DNA of 64,000 bases, taken from assembly GCF_020715685.1 (NCBI RefSeq), contig NZ_CP085840.1, forward strand, positions 1,922,001 through 1,986,000, read 5' to 3'. The notes beneath the pieces are model-generated. The model had not been told where the DNA came from and searched no databases. It was given only the letters and a program-made list of their open reading frames with translations. This document shows, in pieces, positions 61,555 through 64,000 of this stretch. The first letter of the stretch is position 1. The number at the start of each line of letters is the position of its first letter. Source of the DNA: Dermatobacter hominis. GTDB taxonomy: Bacteria; Actinomycetota; Acidimicrobiia; Acidimicrobiales; Microtrichaceae. The position numbers were made by a program, and so were the translations under genes.

Positions 61555-63204
61555 GTGACCCAGGCCGACGTGCGCCCCGACGGGACCGCACCCCTGCTGC
61601 CGCCGGACGGCGCGCCCGCCGGTGACGACCTCGCCGGGGCCGAGCGCCGCCTCGCCGAGGTCCTCCGTGGGATCGGTCCGGTCGTCGTGGCCTTCTCCGG
61701 CGGGGTCGACTCCGCGCTGCTGGCGCACGCCGCGCTGCTGGCCCTCGGACCCGACCGCGTGGTGGCGGTGACGGCGAGCTCCGCATCGCTCGCGACGGGC
61801 GAGCTCGAGCGCTGCCGCGACCTGGCCGCGGCATGGGGACTGCCGTGGCGTGCGGTCGACACGGACGAGATGGACGAGGCGCGCTACGTCGCCAACGGCA
61901 CGGACCGCTGCGCGTGGTGCAAGGAGGCGCTGCTCGACCAGCTCGAGCCGCTCGCCGCCGGGCCGGCCGTCGCCGCGGGCGGGACCGGCCGCACGGCGCC
62001 GGCGACCGTGGTGCTGGGCGTGAACGTCGACGACCTCGGCGACCATCGCCCGGGCCAGGAGGCCGCCCGCCGTCGCGGTGCCCGCTTCCCCCTGGTCGAG
62101 GCGGGTCTGGCCAAGGCCGACGTCCGGGCGCTGGCCCGGCGCGCCGGGCTGGAGGTGTGGGACCGCCCGTCGCGGCCCTGCCTGTCGTCGCGGATCCCGT
62201 ACGGCACGCCGGTGACGCTGACGACGCTGTCGCAGGTCGACCGGGCCGAGGCCGCCGTGCGCTCGCTCGGGCTGAGCGACGTGCGCGTGCGGCACCTCGG
62301 CGACACCGCCCGGGTCGAGGTGCCCGTCGCCGAGCTCGGCCAGGCCGCCGAGGTGGCCGAGCGCCTGGTCGCCGAGCTCGAGGCGGTCGGGTACCGCTAC
62401 GTGACGCTCGACCTCGCCGGGCTGCGCTCCGGCAACCTCAACCACGTGGTCGCCGACGGCCCGTCGGACGAGCGCGGGCGCTCGGGCCCGGGTCCGTCGC
62501 GTGCGGAGCCCTCGGGTCCGGCGGTGGCGGGGCTCGGCCACACGCGGCCCGACCTCGACCGGGTGCGCCGGACCGGCCTGCCCGAAGCGGTGTACGCCGC
62601 CGGCAAGACCCCGCAGCAGTGCGCCGAGGTCGTCGCAGCGATGCTGCTCGACGGCACCGACCCCCTGGTCGTCACCCGGACGTCGGCCGAGCACCGCGCC
62701 GCGATCGCTGCGCTGGCCCCCGCCGTGCCGGTGCCGTCCGGCGAGTGGTCCGACACGCTGACCTGGCGCCACGCGCCCGTCGACCACGACCGCCGGGTGG
62801 CGGTGATCTCGGGCGGCACGTCGGACCAACCAGTGCTCGACGAGTGCGTCGGCACCCTCACCGCGCTGGGCGCCGACGTGCACGTCGTCCGCGACGTCGG
62901 CGTCGCCGGCCTCCACCGGCTGCTCGGGTCGCTCGACGAGCTGGCCGACGCCCGGGTCGTGGTCGCGCTGGCCGGCATGGAGGCGTCGCTGCCGACGGTG
63001 CTCGGCGGGCTCGTGCCCCAGCCGATCGTCGCCGTGCCGACCTCGACCGGCTACGGCGCCAGCCTCGAGGGGGTCACGGCCCTGCTGTCGCTGCTCAGCT
63101 CGTGCGCCCCCGGCGTCACCGTGGTCGGCATCGACAACGGGTACGGCGCGGCCTGCGCGGCGCTGCGGATCCTCGGCGGCGACCCGGGGGCGAGCGGGTC
63201 GTGA
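61555..63204 (+). CDS. LarE-LarB fusion, nickel-pincer nucleotide cofactor biosynthesis
   Basis: A 549-residue fusion of two cofactor enzymes. Residues 25-295 are LarE: PP-loop AFSGGVDS (46-53), CAWCK (Cys119, Cys122) and PSRPCLSSRIPYG with Cys209, the likely sacrificial sulfur donor. A Gly/Pro/Arg linker (about 300-325) leads to LarB, residues 325-549: DLDRVRRTGLPEAVYAAGKT, VAVISGGTSDQPV (PurE-like) and TSTGYGASLEG. LarB carboxylates nicotinate adenine dinucleotide; LarE adds sulfur; LarC, encoded next, inserts nickel. In known systems larB and larE are separate. No frameshift or internal stop is seen. GTG start. Confidence 0.88.
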   Translation: MTQADVRPDGTAPLLPPDGAPAGDDLAGAERRLAEVLRGIGPVVVAFSGGVDSALLAHAALLALGPDRVVAVTASSASLATGELERCRDLAAAWGLPWRAVDTDEMDEARYVANGTDRCAWCKEALLDQLEPLAAGPAVAAGGTGRTAPATVVLGVNVDDLGDHRPGQEAARRRGARFPLVEAGLAKADVRALARRAGLEVWDRPSRPCLSSRIPYGTPVTLTTLSQVDRAEAAVRSLGLSDVRVRHLGDTARVEVPVAELGQAAEVAERLVAELEAVGYRYVTLDLAGLRSGNLNHVVADGPSDERGRSGPGPSRAEPSGPAVAGLGHTRPDLDRVRRTGLPEAVYAAGKTPQQCAEVVAAMLLDGTDPLVVTRTSAEHRAAIAALAPAVPVPSGEWSDTLTWRHAPVDHDRRVAVISGGTSDQPVLDECVGTLTALGADVHVVRDVGVAGLHRLLGSLDELADARVVVALAGMEASLPTVLGGLVPQPIVAVPTSTGYGASLEGVTALLSLLSSCAPGVTVVGIDNGYGAACAALRILGGDPGASGS

Positions 63205-63217
63205 GCGGGCCGGGCCG

Positions 63218-64000
63218 GTGAGCGCCCTCTGGGTCAACCCGGCGGTCGGCGTCGCCGGCGACATGCTGCTCGCCGCGCTGCTCGACGCGGGCGCCGACCC
63301 CGAGGCCGTGCGGGCCACGGTCGCCGAGCTCCCGGTGCCCGGCTGGTCGCTCGACGCCGGGCCGACGACCCGGCGGGGCCTGACGGCGACGTCGGTGGTC
63401 GTCACCGCCCCCGACGGCGTCCACCACCGGAGCTGGTCGACCATCGACGCCATGCTCGCCGCCGCCGATCTGCCCGGCCCGGTGCGCGACGGCGCGCGGG
63501 CGACCTTCGAGCGCCTGGCCCGGGCCGAGGCGCACGTGCACGGCATCGACGTCGACGAGGTGCACTTCCACGAGGTGGGCGCAATCGACGCGATCGTCGA
63601 CGTGGTCGGCACCTGGGCGGCCCTGCACGACCTCGGCGACCCCCGGGTCACCTCCGCGCCCGTCGGCCTCGGCATCGGGACGGTGCGCATGGCCCACGGG
63701 ACGGTGCCGGTCCCCGCGCCGGCCACCCTGGAGCTGCTCGAGGGGCACCCCACCGCCCCGCTCACGGTCGACGGCCGGCCGGTCGAGCGCGAGACCGCCA
63801 CGCCCACCGGCGTCGCACTGCTCACCACCATGGCCGCCGCGTGGGGACCGCTGCCCGCGGGCACGATCCGCGGCGTGGGCCGCGGCGCCGGCACCTGGGA
63901 CCCGGCGGGCCACGCCAACGTCGTCACCGTCGTCCGCTACGAGCCGGCGGACGAGGCCGGTGCGGACCGCTGGCCGGCCGCCTCGGTCGAGGCGGTGGTC
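63218..64000 (+). CDS. larC: Nickel-inserting cyclometallase LarC (partial, runs off the right edge)
   Basis: The first 261 codons of a LarC protein, starting with GTG, 13 bp after the fusion gene. Family motifs: NPAVGVAGDMLLAALLDAGA (5-24), the metal-binding HVHGIDVDEVHFHEVGAIDA (about 106-125) and ETATPTGVALL (about 190-200). LarC inserts nickel into the thiolated pincer nucleotide using CTP. In Lactiplantibacillus the gene is split and joined by a ribosomal frameshift; here the frame is continuous as far as visible. A LarA-type racemase may lie beyond the window. Confidence 0.88.
   Translation, partial: MSALWVNPAVGVAGDMLLAALLDAGADPEAVRATVAELPVPGWSLDAGPTTRRGLTATSVVVTAPDGVHHRSWSTIDAMLAAADLPGPVRDGARATFERLARAEAHVHGIDVDEVHFHEVGAIDAIVDVVGTWAALHDLGDPRVTSAPVGLGIGTVRMAHGTVPVPAPATLELLEGHPTAPLTVDGRPVERETATPTGVALLTTMAAAWGPLPAGTIRGVGRGAGTWDPAGHANVVTVVRYEPADEAGADRWPAASVEAVV

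Noticed and set aside
63218-64000. Programmed frameshift in larC as in lactobacilli
   Set aside because: The frame is uninterrupted through the visible 261 codons; the relevant joint could still lie outside the window.

Overview
The window is a 64 kb piece of a high-GC (about 70% by eye) bacterial chromosome with dense, mostly housekeeping coding. Several features point to Actinomycetota: a 33-residue bS22-type ribosomal protein, a mycothiol-dependent-type (MDMPI) enzyme beside an inositol-phosphate synthase, the eno/ftsB/DUF501/ppx gene set, and many apparently leaderless genes with a TANNNT-like box 6-8 nt before the start codon. Together with the Bacteroidetes-like inositol synthase and the polyamine/LLM gene content, I would place it in the Acidimicrobiia (inference). 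No prophage, insertion sequence, CRISPR array or rRNA is seen; one tRNA (Gln, TTG) is present.

Layout. 1-11.4 kb: a PotABCD-type polyamine importer, then divergently an aminobutyraldehyde-type dehydrogenase and a class III aminotransferase, a PuuB-like FAD oxidoreductase, an LLM monooxygenase, a class I glutamine amidotransferase and an Lrp regulator: a plausible polyamine uptake and breakdown region. 11.5-16.5 kb: PlsC-like acyltransferase + epimerase-like pair, a GT4 glycosyltransferase, a crotonase lacking both catalytic glutamates, and a GNAT. 16.6-22.4 kb: ppx, a MocA-DUF501 fusion, an SMP-30 protein, an SDR, ftsB and eno. 22.6-28 kb: OafA-like acyltransferase with SGNH domain, P450, MDMPI protein, inositol-3-phosphate synthase. 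28.2-41.2 kb: mazG (YabN-type fusion), SurA-like lipoprotein, double-VOC protein, methyltransferase, mfd, pth, rplY, prs, a shortened glmU and tRNA-Gln. 41.3-54.3 kb: exopolysaccharide genes (GT2, WbaP-like initiating transferase, BioF2/CelD-like acetyltransferase, flippase, chain-length regulator), interrupted by bS22, ispE, ksgA, a Thr-rich membrane protein and tatD, and completed by a 942-residue Wzy-Wzz fusion. 54.5-61.5 kb: purine nucleoside phosphorylase, phosphosugar mutase, an uncharacterised secreted protein, deoC, an acyltransferase and a PfkB kinase. 61.6 kb to the end: a LarE-LarB fusion followed by larC, the pathway for the nickel-pincer nucleotide cofactor.

The housekeeping genes correspond to a block that is contiguous in Mycobacterium tuberculosis (Rv1008 tatD to Rv1026 ppx2), here opened up by surface-polysaccharide and metabolic insertions. 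The most unusual points are the LarE-LarB fusion, the single-chain Wzy-Wzz protein with a foreign-looking composition, two chain-length regulators with ruined Walker A motifs, a GlmU without its acetyltransferase site, and a set of long intergenic palindromes.
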